From Planctomycetota bacterium (GTDB lineage Bacteria > Planctomycetota > UBA1135 > GCA-002686595), in contig JASLMK010000016.1 of the NCBI GenBank assembly GCA_030746555.1, forward strand, positions 1 to 41,317: a DNA stretch of 41,317 nucleotides. Reading direction: 5' to 3'. The notes below the pieces were generated by a model. That model did not search any database and was not told where the DNA came from. It worked only from the letters and a program-made list of their open reading frames with translations. Position numbers and translations under genes: made by a program. Below are positions 24,913 through 31,845 of the stretch, in pieces. Within the stretch, counting starts at the first letter, position 1, and each line of letters opens with the position of its first letter.

Positions 24913-27059
24913 TGGCGAGCCCCCGACGAGACGGACCGGTCTGGAAGCCGCGCGCCGAGAACCAGCTCCTGGCCCACGACCTGCCGCGGGTGGACGGGCC
25001 GCTGAAGGTCAGCGGCCGGGCGCGCTACTCCCATGACGTGCGCCTGCCGGGGATGCTCTACGGTCGGCTCGTCTGCTGTCCCGTGCCCTGCGCCGAGGTC
25101 GCCGTCGACCTGGCCGGGGCCCTGAAGCTGCCCGGCGTCGAGGCGGCCGTCGTGGTCCACGAGGGCACGACCCGCACGGTCGGGCAGGTCGTGGCCGCCG
25201 TCGCCGCCCGCACGGTCGAGGAGGCGGAGGACGGGGCTCGGGCGGTGCGGCTGTCGATCGAGGAGCTGCCCTGGGCCGTCGACCGCGAGCAGGCCCTGGC
25301 GCCCCAGGCTCCGGCGGTGACCCGCCGCGGCAACCGACGCGAGCGGGGTGAGGACGGGGACGCCGAGGCCGTCGCCCGAGCCCTGGCCGAGAGCCACGCC
25401 GTCGTCGAGGCCACCTACTCCCTGCCGGTCCAACACCACGTGTGCCTGGAGACCCACGGCTGTGTCTGCGACTACCGAGGAGGGGACGAGGCCACGATCT
25501 ACGCCTCCACCCAGGCCACCTTCGGCATCGCCCGGGACGCAGCTCGGGTCCTGGACATCCCCGCCCGCAACGTGCGCACGATCGTCCACCACATGGGAGG
25601 TGGGTTCGGCTCGAAGTTCTCCTTGGACATCCACGGGCGCGTGGCCTGCATGCTCTCCAAGGAGTGCTCCCGCCCCGTGCACCTGCTCGTCGACCGTTCG
25701 ACCGAGTTCCACACCGGGGGCAACCGCAGCGGAAGCCGTCAGCACCTGCGCGGGGGGGTGAGCGCCGAGGGCGAGCTGACCGCCCTGGAGGCCGAAGCCG
25801 AGATGTTCGGCGGTGTCGGCGGGGGAGCCGTGGCCCGCATGCCCTACATCTACAGCGTCGGGCGGGTCCACGCCCGGCGCGCCTCCGTCCACACCCACAC
25901 CGACTCCAGCCGCGCCATGCGGGCGCCCGGCCACCCCCAGGCGTCCTTCGCCATGGAGTCGCTGGTGGACGAGTTGGCGACGGCCGGCGGTTTCGACCAG
26001 GTCGAGTTCCGCAAGCGCAACCTCGCCGACCCGGTCTACCACCGCCAGCTCGACCGCGTCGCCCTCGAGATCGGCTGGCCCGGCCACCCGCACCGCTCGG
26101 CGCCTGGGGACGCAGAGGGGATCGAGGCCGTGGGGATCGGCTTCGGAGTCTCGGTCTGGGGCGGAGGCGGCAGCGCCGACGCCTGTGAGTGCGAGGTTCG
26201 CATCGAGCGCGACGGCGGGGTCACCTCCTCGATGGGCAGCCAGGATCTGGGCACCGGAGTGCGCACCTACCTGGCGGCCATCGTCGCTGAGGAGCTGGGC
26301 CTGGAGCTGTCGGCGGTCGAGGCGCGCCTGGGGGACAACCGCTTGCCGAAGGCGAACGCCTCGGGGGGCAGCGTGACGACCGGTTCGGCGGCTCCGGCGA
26401 TCAAGGACGCGGCACACGAGGCGCGCGTCGCCTTTGCCGAGCACCTCGCCGAGGTCCTGGGGGTCGATACGGGATCGGTCACCTTCGACGGCGGCGTCGT
26501 CAGGGCGGGGAAGGAGACCCTCTCCTGGAGCGCCGCCTGCGAGACCCTCCCCGACGAGGGCCTCCGCGCCCGCGGCGTGTGGCGCGAGCACCTGCAGGCC
26601 AGCGGCGTCCACGGCGCCCAGGCCGCGCGCGTGCGCGTCGACCTGGAGACAGGGCGCGTGCGCGTCGAGAAGATGGTCTGCGTGCAGGACCAGGGGCTGC
26701 CGCTCAACCGCCTGGCCCTGCGCAGCCAGATCAACGGCGGGATGATCCAGGCCCTCTCCTACGCCCTCCTCGAGGAGCGCCTGATCGACCCCGACCTGGG
26801 GCTCTTGTTGAGCGACAACCTGGAGGACTACAAGATCGCCGGCTCCCTCGAGATTCCCGAGCTCGTCGCGATCATCGACGACGATGACGAGCGCGCGGCG
26901 CCCATCGGCATGGCCGAGGCGGTCGTGATACCCGGCGCGGCGGCCATCGCCAACGCGATCCACAACGCCTGCGGCGTGCGCCTGCGCCACCTGCCCCTGA
27001 CGCCGACGAAGGTGCTCGAGGGGCTGGCCGCGCGGGCGCGAGGAGAGGAGGTCCGATGA
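24912..27059 (+). CDS. Molybdopterin-binding subunit of a xanthine dehydrogenase/aldehyde oxidoreductase family enzyme
   Basis: The 715-residue catalytic subunit binds molybdopterin cytosine dinucleotide. Visible landmarks are the N-terminal LPRVDGPLKVSGRARYSHDV, GGGFGSK (229-235), RAPGHPQ (337-343), SQDLGTG (443-449, family QxxGxG) and GMAEAVVIPGAAAIANAI, with the catalytic Glu at 669. The usual GVGE is GMAE here, but the Glu is kept. It lacks its own signal, so it is probably exported with the Tat-tagged Fe-S subunit. The start ATG 24912 overlaps the previous stop by one base; the frame is open further upstream but the overlap and the family start support this choice. The final ATGA overlaps the FAD subunit start. 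The natural substrate (aldehyde, purine or N-heterocycle) cannot be read from sequence. Confidence 0.93.
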   Translation: MASPRRDGPVWKPRAENQLLAHDLPRVDGPLKVSGRARYSHDVRLPGMLYGRLVCCPVPCAEVAVDLAGALKLPGVEAAVVVHEGTTRTVGQVVAAVAARTVEEAEDGARAVRLSIEELPWAVDREQALAPQAPAVTRRGNRRERGEDGDAEAVARALAESHAVVEATYSLPVQHHVCLETHGCVCDYRGGDEATIYASTQATFGIARDAARVLDIPARNVRTIVHHMGGGFGSKFSLDIHGRVACMLSKECSRPVHLLVDRSTEFHTGGNRSGSRQHLRGGVSAEGELTALEAEAEMFGGVGGGAVARMPYIYSVGRVHARRASVHTHTDSSRAMRAPGHPQASFAMESLVDELATAGGFDQVEFRKRNLADPVYHRQLDRVALEIGWPGHPHRSAPGDAEGIEAVGIGFGVSVWGGGGSADACECEVRIERDGGVTSSMGSQDLGTGVRTYLAAIVAEELGLELSAVEARLGDNRLPKANASGGSVTTGSAAPAIKDAAHEARVAFAEHLAEVLGVDTGSVTFDGGVVRAGKETLSWSAACETLPDEGLRARGVWREHLQASGVHGAQAARVRVDLETGRVRVEKMVCVQDQGLPLNRLALRSQINGGMIQALSYALLEERLIDPDLGLLLSDNLEDYKIAGSLEIPELVAIIDDDDERAAPIGMAEAVVIPGAAAIANAIHNACGVRLRHLPLTPTKVLEGLAARARGEEVR

Positions 27060-28039
27060 AGGCCTTCGACTACGTCGAGCCGTCGACCCTGGCCGAGGCG
27101 GTCGCCGCCCTGGCGAAGGGAGGCGGGAGGGAGAGGATCGTCGCCCTGGCGGGAGGACAGGACCTGCTGAGCGAGATGCAGGACCACCTCGTCGAGCCTG
27201 GCACCGTGGTCAGCCTGAACCGCATCGACGGGCTGGCGCACGTCCGCTCCGACGCCGGCGGTCTCTCGGTCGGCGCCCGGGCGAGCCTTGCCGAGGTGGC
27301 CCGCGACGAGGGCGTTCGCACCGGCTGGACGGCCCTGGCCGAGGCCGCGGCTTCGGTGGGCAGCCCGCAGATCCGCAGCCAGGCCACGGTGGGCGGCAAC
27401 CTCTGCCAGCGCCCGCGCTGCATCTACTACCGCAACGAGCACGCCCTGTGCCTGAAGAAGGGCGGGCAGGAGTGCTTCGCGGAAGGCGGGCTCAACCACG
27501 CCAACGCCATCCTGGGCGGCGGCCCCTCCTTCATCGTCCACCCCTCGGACCTCGCGCCCGCCCTGGTCGCCCTCGACGCGACCGTGCGCATCACCGGACC
27601 GGAGGGGGGGCGCGTCGAGGTGCTCGAGGGCCTGTTCACCCTGCCCAGCGAGGGCGAGGTCACGCGTGAGACGAGCCTGGAGCCGGGGGAGCTGATCACT
27701 TCCGTGGAGGTGCCCGCTCCCGCCGCCGGGGTCCGCTCGACCTACCTCAAGTTCCAGGAGCGGGCCTCGTTCGACTTCGCCCTGTCCTCGGTCGCCCTGG
27801 CCCTGGGGGTGGTCGAGGGGCGCATCAACCACGCCCGGATCTGTCTGGGCGGCGTCGCCCCGGTCCCGTGGCGCTGCGAGCGGACCGAGCAGCTGCTCGT
27901 GGGGGAGGCGCCGGGTGAGGAGCTCTTCGCGCGCGCCGCACTCGACGCCCTGGAAGAAGCCGAGCCCCTCGAGCACAACGGCTACAAGGTGCCCCTGACC
28001 CAGGGGCTCTTGCGCAAGGCGCTGAGGAGCCTGACGTGA
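27056..28039 (+). CDS. FAD-binding subunit of the molybdenum hydroxylase, with likely extra 4Fe-4S cluster
   Basis: The 327-residue flavoprotein subunit has the FAD-binding LAGGQDLL loop (31-38), the SPQIRSQATVGGNL segment (103-116) and a C-terminal CO-dehydrogenase flavoprotein-like domain. Between the two FAD halves lies an insert with four cysteines at 117, 122, 132 and 140 (NLCQRPRCIYYR, then CLKKGGQEC). PaoB of the PaoABC enzyme and the beta subunit of 4-hydroxybenzoyl-CoA reductase hold a 4Fe-4S cluster in a comparable insert, so a similar cluster is likely. It overlaps the Mo subunit gene by 4 bp. A small Cys-rich gene follows 25 bp downstream. Confidence 0.92.
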   Translation: MKAFDYVEPSTLAEAVAALAKGGGRERIVALAGGQDLLSEMQDHLVEPGTVVSLNRIDGLAHVRSDAGGLSVGARASLAEVARDEGVRTGWTALAEAAASVGSPQIRSQATVGGNLCQRPRCIYYRNEHALCLKKGGQECFAEGGLNHANAILGGGPSFIVHPSDLAPALVALDATVRITGPEGGRVEVLEGLFTLPSEGEVTRETSLEPGELITSVEVPAPAAGVRSTYLKFQERASFDFALSSVALALGVVEGRINHARICLGGVAPVPWRCERTEQLLVGEAPGEELFARAALDALEEAEPLEHNGYKVPLTQGLLRKALRSLT

Positions 28040-28064
28040 TGACCGCCGAGACGAGGAGCTTCTC

Positions 28065-28319
28065 GTGACCGAACCCACCCCGGACGCCGGAGAGGTCAGC
28101 CCCTTCTGTTCCGAGCTGCGCACGAAGAAGCTGGTCTTCGCGACGCGCCCGCCGCGCTCGGCCGAGGAGCTGATGGACGCCAGCGGGCACTGCTGGTGCG
28201 GGCTGACCATGCAGACCCTGGGGCCCGACGGCGAAGTCGTCGATCCCCAGGACTGCCGCGCGCCGCGAGCGTGCAACCGGCCCTACCTCGGGGGCGGTGC
28301 TCCCGGGGCGCGGGGCTAG
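28065..28319 (+). CDS. Small Cys-rich protein at the end of the molybdenum hydroxylase operon
   Basis: The 84-residue protein starts at GTG 28065 with GAGGAG about 7 nt upstream. It has no signal peptide and holds five cysteines: C15 in FCSELRTKKL, C43 and C45 in GHCWCGLTMQ, C64 and C70 in DCRAPRACNRPY. With H42 these could bind a metal or an iron-sulfur cluster. The composition around GHCWC...GPDGEVVDPQDC looks strongly patterned rather than random. I do not recognise a named family. Its place behind the FAD subunit, on the same strand and 25 bp away, suggests a maturation or electron-transfer role for the enzyme. Its stop codon TAG lies in the left CTAG boundary of the repeat element. Confidence 0.65.
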   Translation: MTEPTPDAGEVSPFCSELRTKKLVFATRPPRSAEELMDASGHCWCGLTMQTLGPDGEVVDPQDCRAPRACNRPYLGGGAPGARG

Positions 28320-28519
28320 CCCGGGTGATTCAGGAAGACGTGCGCCAGACACAGCAACTCGGTTCCCGGTGGTGCTTTGCGGGTTCTGGCGACGCAGGCG
28401 ACCCTGAACGGGTCGTCGAGGAAGCCAGGTTCTCGAAAAGCGCCGCCAGGGGCCGAGAGGCCGTCGAAGACGGCCGGTTGCGAAGTCTGGTGTGCGTGTT
28501 CATGAAGAACCCGGGCTAG
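28316..28519. repeat. MITE-like element, copy 1 (204 bp including flanking CTAG)
   Basis: This is about 95 % identical, with about 11 differences and no gaps, to 38954-39157. The ends are imperfect inverted repeats of about 34 bp: the left end, after CTAG, reads CCCGGGTGATTC...GCCAGAC, and the right end, in reverse complement, reads CCCGGGTTCTTC...ACCAGAC. CTAG stands at both outer edges and may be a target-site duplication or part of the ends. It fills the whole gap between two convergent genes. The minus-strand frame through it is open in both copies, but 8 of the 11 differences change the amino acid, so coding is unlikely. It encodes no transposase. Confidence 0.75.
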
Positions 28520-29577
28520 TCGTCCACGGGTGCGAAGGCCGCCGGCGTCCCCCGCGCCGCCTCGAGCTGCACCCTCACGCCGAGATCGAACAGGCCCCCC
28601 ACCGGAACCCGGCCCCGGATCACGACCGGCACGCCCGTGGCCGCGTGGACCCAGATGTGGAGCTCGCCGCGGATGCCGAACAGGCCCGCGAACTCGCGCT
28701 CCTCCTCGCCTTCGGGCACCTCGCTCCTCAGCAGGACCTCGGTGCTCTCGAAGGTCCCCGCGGGAGTCTCGATCGCTCGCGTGTCGCCGCGCAGCAGGGT
28801 GACGTTCCACAGGCGATACTTGTCCACCATGGTGAACCCGCAACTCCGCCCGCCCTCGCGCACGAAGGCCCGCGCCACCCAGACCGCCGTCAACATGTCC
28901 ATCGAGCCCGGGGGAACCTCGCGCTTGCGCACCTCTCGCCAGAGGCGGTGTCCGGCGCGCTTGCACTTCTTGCAGTGGAAGTCGTCGCGCCAGGGAAGGG
29001 TCGGCTCGACGAAGTGCTCGCGGCGCTCGCAGCCCGCGCAGTGCCCGTCGAAGCGGTAGGTGGACAGGGTCACGCCGTCGCGCGTCCCCAGCATCACTTC
29101 GCGTCGGCGATTCTCGCTGCCCGCCTGGACATCGCGGTGGATCAGCGCCGGCCACGCCTGGGGGTTGAAGCGCGTCGATAGGGTGTGATCGAGATCGTAG
29201 CCGAGGTAGCGGCCCTCGGCGGCGCTGCCCAAGGTGCCCGCCCACAGCACCGGCTCGTCCGGCTCGAGGGGGACCGCCAGGCCGGGCACGTAGCGCTCGA
29301 CCGTGGAGCCGAGAGTCACGCTGCCCACCCCCGCGCCGCCGAGCAGGCCGAGGTCGATCACGACCTCGAAGACCAACTCCTCCTCCGGCGCCGCCCAGAC
29401 GGGGACCCCCTCCGGGCCGATGTCCAGGCGCAAGCTCCCCTCCACCAGGGTCGGGTCGCCGGGGCCGGAGAGCTCCTGGGACAACGGACGCCCCGCGGTC
29501 CCCTCCGCCGCATCACCCTGGACCGGAGTACAGAGCGCTCCCCAGGCGAGGAGGCAAGGCGGGACGGAGAAGGGCAA
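28516..29577 (-). CDS. Exported DUF3108-like protein with a CxxC/CxxC insert
   Basis: The 353-residue protein starts at TTG 29577 with a signal-like N-terminus. It is beta-rich, and the C-terminal half has the DUF3108 pattern: YLGYDLDHTLSTRFNPQAW, then VMLGTRDGVTLSTYRF, a TAVWVARAFVREG helix, FTMVDKYRLWNVTLL, TPAGTFESTEVLLRS and IWVHAATGVPVVI. The family is exported, beta-sandwich-like and of unknown function. Unusual here is a short insert with CAGC (180-183) and CKKC (202-205), spaced like a zinc-binding ribbon. It lies 81 bp downstream of the dehydrogenase gene on the same strand. Its stop codon is formed by the right-hand CTAG of the repeat element. Confidence 0.75.
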   Translation of the reverse strand: MPFSVPPCLLAWGALCTPVQGDAAEGTAGRPLSQELSGPGDPTLVEGSLRLDIGPEGVPVWAAPEEELVFEVVIDLGLLGGAGVGSVTLGSTVERYVPGLAVPLEPDEPVLWAGTLGSAAEGRYLGYDLDHTLSTRFNPQAWPALIHRDVQAGSENRRREVMLGTRDGVTLSTYRFDGHCAGCERREHFVEPTLPWRDDFHCKKCKRAGHRLWREVRKREVPPGSMDMLTAVWVARAFVREGGRSCGFTMVDKYRLWNVTLLRGDTRAIETPAGTFESTEVLLRSEVPEGEEEREFAGLFGIRGELHIWVHAATGVPVVIRGRVPVGGLFDLGVRVQLEAARGTPAAFAPVDD

Positions 29578-29658
29578 GGGAGGGATTGGGGGACGGCGCG
29601 GATCCTCGCCGGTCTTAGGGAACCCTAGGGGGCGGGCAGGGGGGATGCGAGCGCGCGT

Positions 29659-30735
29659 TCAAGTCCGCGAGAGCGTTCGCGCGGGCAGGTCGCCAGAGCG
29701 CCGCTCCTCCAGCAGGCGCTCCGCCTCGCGCTCGGCGGTGCGCTGGGGCGGACAGCCCTCTGCCGCGGCGCGCTCGAGGACGCCGCGTACGGTCTCGCCG
29801 ATGCGCTCGCCGATGAGGCCGATCGGCTCCCGCCGGCCGTCGAGGTGGAAGCGGGCGCCGCGCACCAGGGCGCCCGCGCTGATCACGAAGTCGGGCACGA
29901 GGAGCACGCCGCGTGCGTGCAGGGCGTCGGCGTGGTCCCCCCGCGCGAGGGGATTGTTGGCGCTCCCCGCGACGATGCGCGCCTTCAGGCGCGGGATGGA
30001 GAGATCGTGGAGGATCCCGCCGAGGGCGCAGGGCGCGAACACGTCGCACGCTTCCCCCAGCTCGCGCGCCGGGTCGAGCAGCTCCAGCCCGAGCTCCTCC
30101 GCCACGGCCTCGGCCCGCCTGGGATCGAGGTCGCACCCGGCGACCCGTGCGCCCGCTCGCAGGAGCTGCTCGGCGAGGCGGCGGCCCACCGCCCCCAGCC
30201 CCTGGATGACCACGCGCCGCCGCTCCCAGTCCGCTTCGCCGTCGAGGTGCTCCAAGGCGGCCTGCATCCCCCGGAACACTCCCTCGGCGGTGGCCGCGGA
30301 CAAGCGCCCCGGGCCGCGCGCCCCGGGGCGGGTCACGTGGCGCGTCTCGCTCGCGAGCCACCCCAGCTCCCGCTCTCCCGTGCCCACGTCGGGCCCGCAG
30401 GAGACGGCGCCGCCGAGGTCCTCGACGACGCGCCCGAGGTAGGGGTAGGCCTCCTCCCAGCGCACGTCAGGGTGATCGAGCAGGACGGTCTTGGCACCGC
30501 CGGCGTCCAGTCCCGCCAGGCAGCACTTGAGGGTCATGGCGCGTGCCAGGCGCGTGCAGTCGCGCAGGGCCTGGTCCTCACTCCGGTAGGCCCAGCGCCG
30601 CACGCCGCCCAGGGCCGGCCCGACGCTCGTGTCGTGGATCGCGAGGTAGCCACGCAGGCCCGAGCGACGGTCCTGGAGCGCCAGTACGCGCTCGAAGCCC
30701 CCCCGGGCCATGGCTGCCAGAATGCCGTTTCCCAT
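29659..30735 (-). CDS. Glu/Leu/Phe/Val dehydrogenase (leucine dehydrogenase-like)
   Basis: The 358-residue enzyme reversibly deaminates a branched-chain or aromatic amino acid with NAD. Family landmarks are GPALGGVR (39-46), ALRDCTRLARAMTLK ending in the substrate-binding K70, GLDAGGAKTVL with the catalytic K82, GPDVGT (114-119), and the Rossmann loop VIQGLGAVGRRLAEQ (176-190) followed by an Asp (GCDLDP) that favours NAD. The AGSANNPLA and ARGVLLVPDFVISAGAL segments are typical of leucine dehydrogenases. The C-terminus lacks the long arm of hexameric glutamate dehydrogenases. ATG 30735 is chosen; the frame is open further upstream but the family start lies near it. A TACAAT and a 14-bp inverted repeat lie upstream. 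Confidence 0.9.
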   Translation of the reverse strand: MGNGILAAMARGGFERVLALQDRRSGLRGYLAIHDTSVGPALGGVRRWAYRSEDQALRDCTRLARAMTLKCCLAGLDAGGAKTVLLDHPDVRWEEAYPYLGRVVEDLGGAVSCGPDVGTGERELGWLASETRHVTRPGARGPGRLSAATAEGVFRGMQAALEHLDGEADWERRRVVIQGLGAVGRRLAEQLLRAGARVAGCDLDPRRAEAVAEELGLELLDPARELGEACDVFAPCALGGILHDLSIPRLKARIVAGSANNPLARGDHADALHARGVLLVPDFVISAGALVRGARFHLDGRREPIGLIGERIGETVRGVLERAAAEGCPPQRTAEREAERLLEERRSGDLPARTLSRT

Positions 30736-30745
30736 CGCGAGACGA

Positions 30746-30781
30746 CGCCCCTTGGGGCGCCTCAGGGGTCGATTGTACCCT
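30746..30781. promoter_or_regulatory. Divergent promoter region with overlapping -10 boxes and an inverted repeat
   Basis: Minus-strand TACAAT (30777-30772) faces the dehydrogenase, and plus-strand TACCCT (30776-30781) faces the HEAT lipoprotein, overlapping by 2 bp. CGCCCC-TT-GGGGCG (30746-30759) lies between the TACAAT and the dehydrogenase ATG and could be an operator. This is based on motif match only. Confidence 0.35.
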
Positions 30782-30850
30782 CCATCGGCGATCTCCGACG
30801 GAGCCGCACCTCCGGGAAGATCACCTAGCCCCGAGCGTCCCAAGCCCACC

Positions 30851-31807
30851 ATGCCCTCGATCCACTCCAGCCAACGAGCACGTCCGCGGCCTAGGCCGGG
30901 AGCGATCCTCTCCCTCGCCTCCATCGCCGCCCTCGCCGCCTGCGCCGCGCCCGCGACGACCGAGGCCGAGCCTCCCATCGAGGAGCACGTCCCGATCGAG
31001 CTGCGCATGCCGGACGACGAGCCGAGCGTGGGCAAACTCCTGGTGGACTTCAGCTCCGCCATCAACGCCTGGACGACGAAGACCTGGAACGCGAGCGACG
31101 GCCGCGACCACCAGAAGCAGGACCGGCTGGAGCTGTACCTCACCGCCCAGGCGAAGAAGCACAAGGAGACCCTGCTGATCGAGCTGGAGAGCGGGCCCAC
31201 CCAGAACCGCACGGTGGCCGCCGCCGCCGTCGGCTTCGCTCGCGAGCCCGACACCCTCTCCCCTCTGCTGAACGCCCTCGACGATCCCGAGCCAGCCGTG
31301 GTCCAGAACGCCATGCTCGGCCTGAGCCTGTTGCAGTCTCCAGACACGCCCCTGGGACAGGTGTGCGAGATCCTGCGCCACGCCGCCGACCCGCGCATGC
31401 GCTGGAGCGCGGCCTACCTCGTGCGCACGCTCCTCGAAGTCGGCGCCCGCGACGATCGGGTCGCCGAAGCCGCCCACATCGGCCTCACCGACACCGAGCC
31501 CATGGTGCGCACCCAGTGCACCCTGATCGTCGCCCTGCTCGAGGACACCGAGCGCCTCGGGGACCTCGCCATCCTCCTCCACGACGGCGTGCCCCTGGTG
31601 CGCGCCGCGGCTGCCCGCGGCCTGGTCCACCTCGGCCGAGTCTCCCCCCCCGACAAGGGCCGCGCCGCCCGCGCCCTGGTGGGGGCCATGAGCGAGGCCG
31701 AACCCTCCGAACGGGCGCGGCTCGCCCAGCAACTGGTGCTCCTCAGCGGGCACCAGTACGGCCTGGAGGTCGAGGCCTGGGCCGAGTGGGCCAAGCGCCT
31801 GCCCTGA
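30851..31807 (+). CDS. HEAT-repeat lipoprotein
   Basis: The 318-residue protein carries a lipoprotein signal (AILSLASIAALAAC, acylated Cys at residue 31) and a short acidic linker. Residues about 110-300 are HEAT-like helical repeats: PTQNRTVAAAAVGFAREPDT, DPEPAVVQNAMLGLSLLQSP, DPRMRWSAAYLVRTLLEVG, TEPMVRTQCTLIVALLEDTE and VPLVRAAAARGLVHLGR. This makes a protein-binding solenoid on the periplasmic side of a membrane. No catalytic residues are visible. ATG 30851 is the family-like start because the signal peptide follows it; the frame extends upstream. It is followed 38 bp later by another exported protein gene. Confidence 0.8.
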   Translation: MPSIHSSQRARPRPRPGAILSLASIAALAACAAPATTEAEPPIEEHVPIELRMPDDEPSVGKLLVDFSSAINAWTTKTWNASDGRDHQKQDRLELYLTAQAKKHKETLLIELESGPTQNRTVAAAAVGFAREPDTLSPLLNALDDPEPAVVQNAMLGLSLLQSPDTPLGQVCEILRHAADPRMRWSAAYLVRTLLEVGARDDRVAEAAHIGLTDTEPMVRTQCTLIVALLEDTERLGDLAILLHDGVPLVRAAAARGLVHLGRVSPPDKGRAARALVGAMSEAEPSERARLAQQLVLLSGHQYGLEVEAWAEWAKRLP

Positions 31808-31833
31808 GCCGTAACCCTGGCCACCCGCGCCGT

Positions 31834-31839
31834 TACCCT
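31834..31839 (+). promoter_or_regulatory. Putative -10 box (TACCCT) for leaderless transcript of the gene at 31846
   Basis: TACCCT ends 6 nt before GTG 31846. A near copy of this sequence (GTAACCCTGG) lies about 20 bp upstream at 31811-31820. Confidence 0.35.
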
Positions 31840-31845
31840 GGGGGC

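Noticed and set aside
28316-29245. A 309-codon open frame on the minus strand that starts inside the DUF3108 gene and runs through the repeat.
   Set aside because: It is out of frame with the DUF3108 gene, and the part within the repeat shows mostly amino-acid-changing differences between copies, so it is a by-product of GC-rich sequence.
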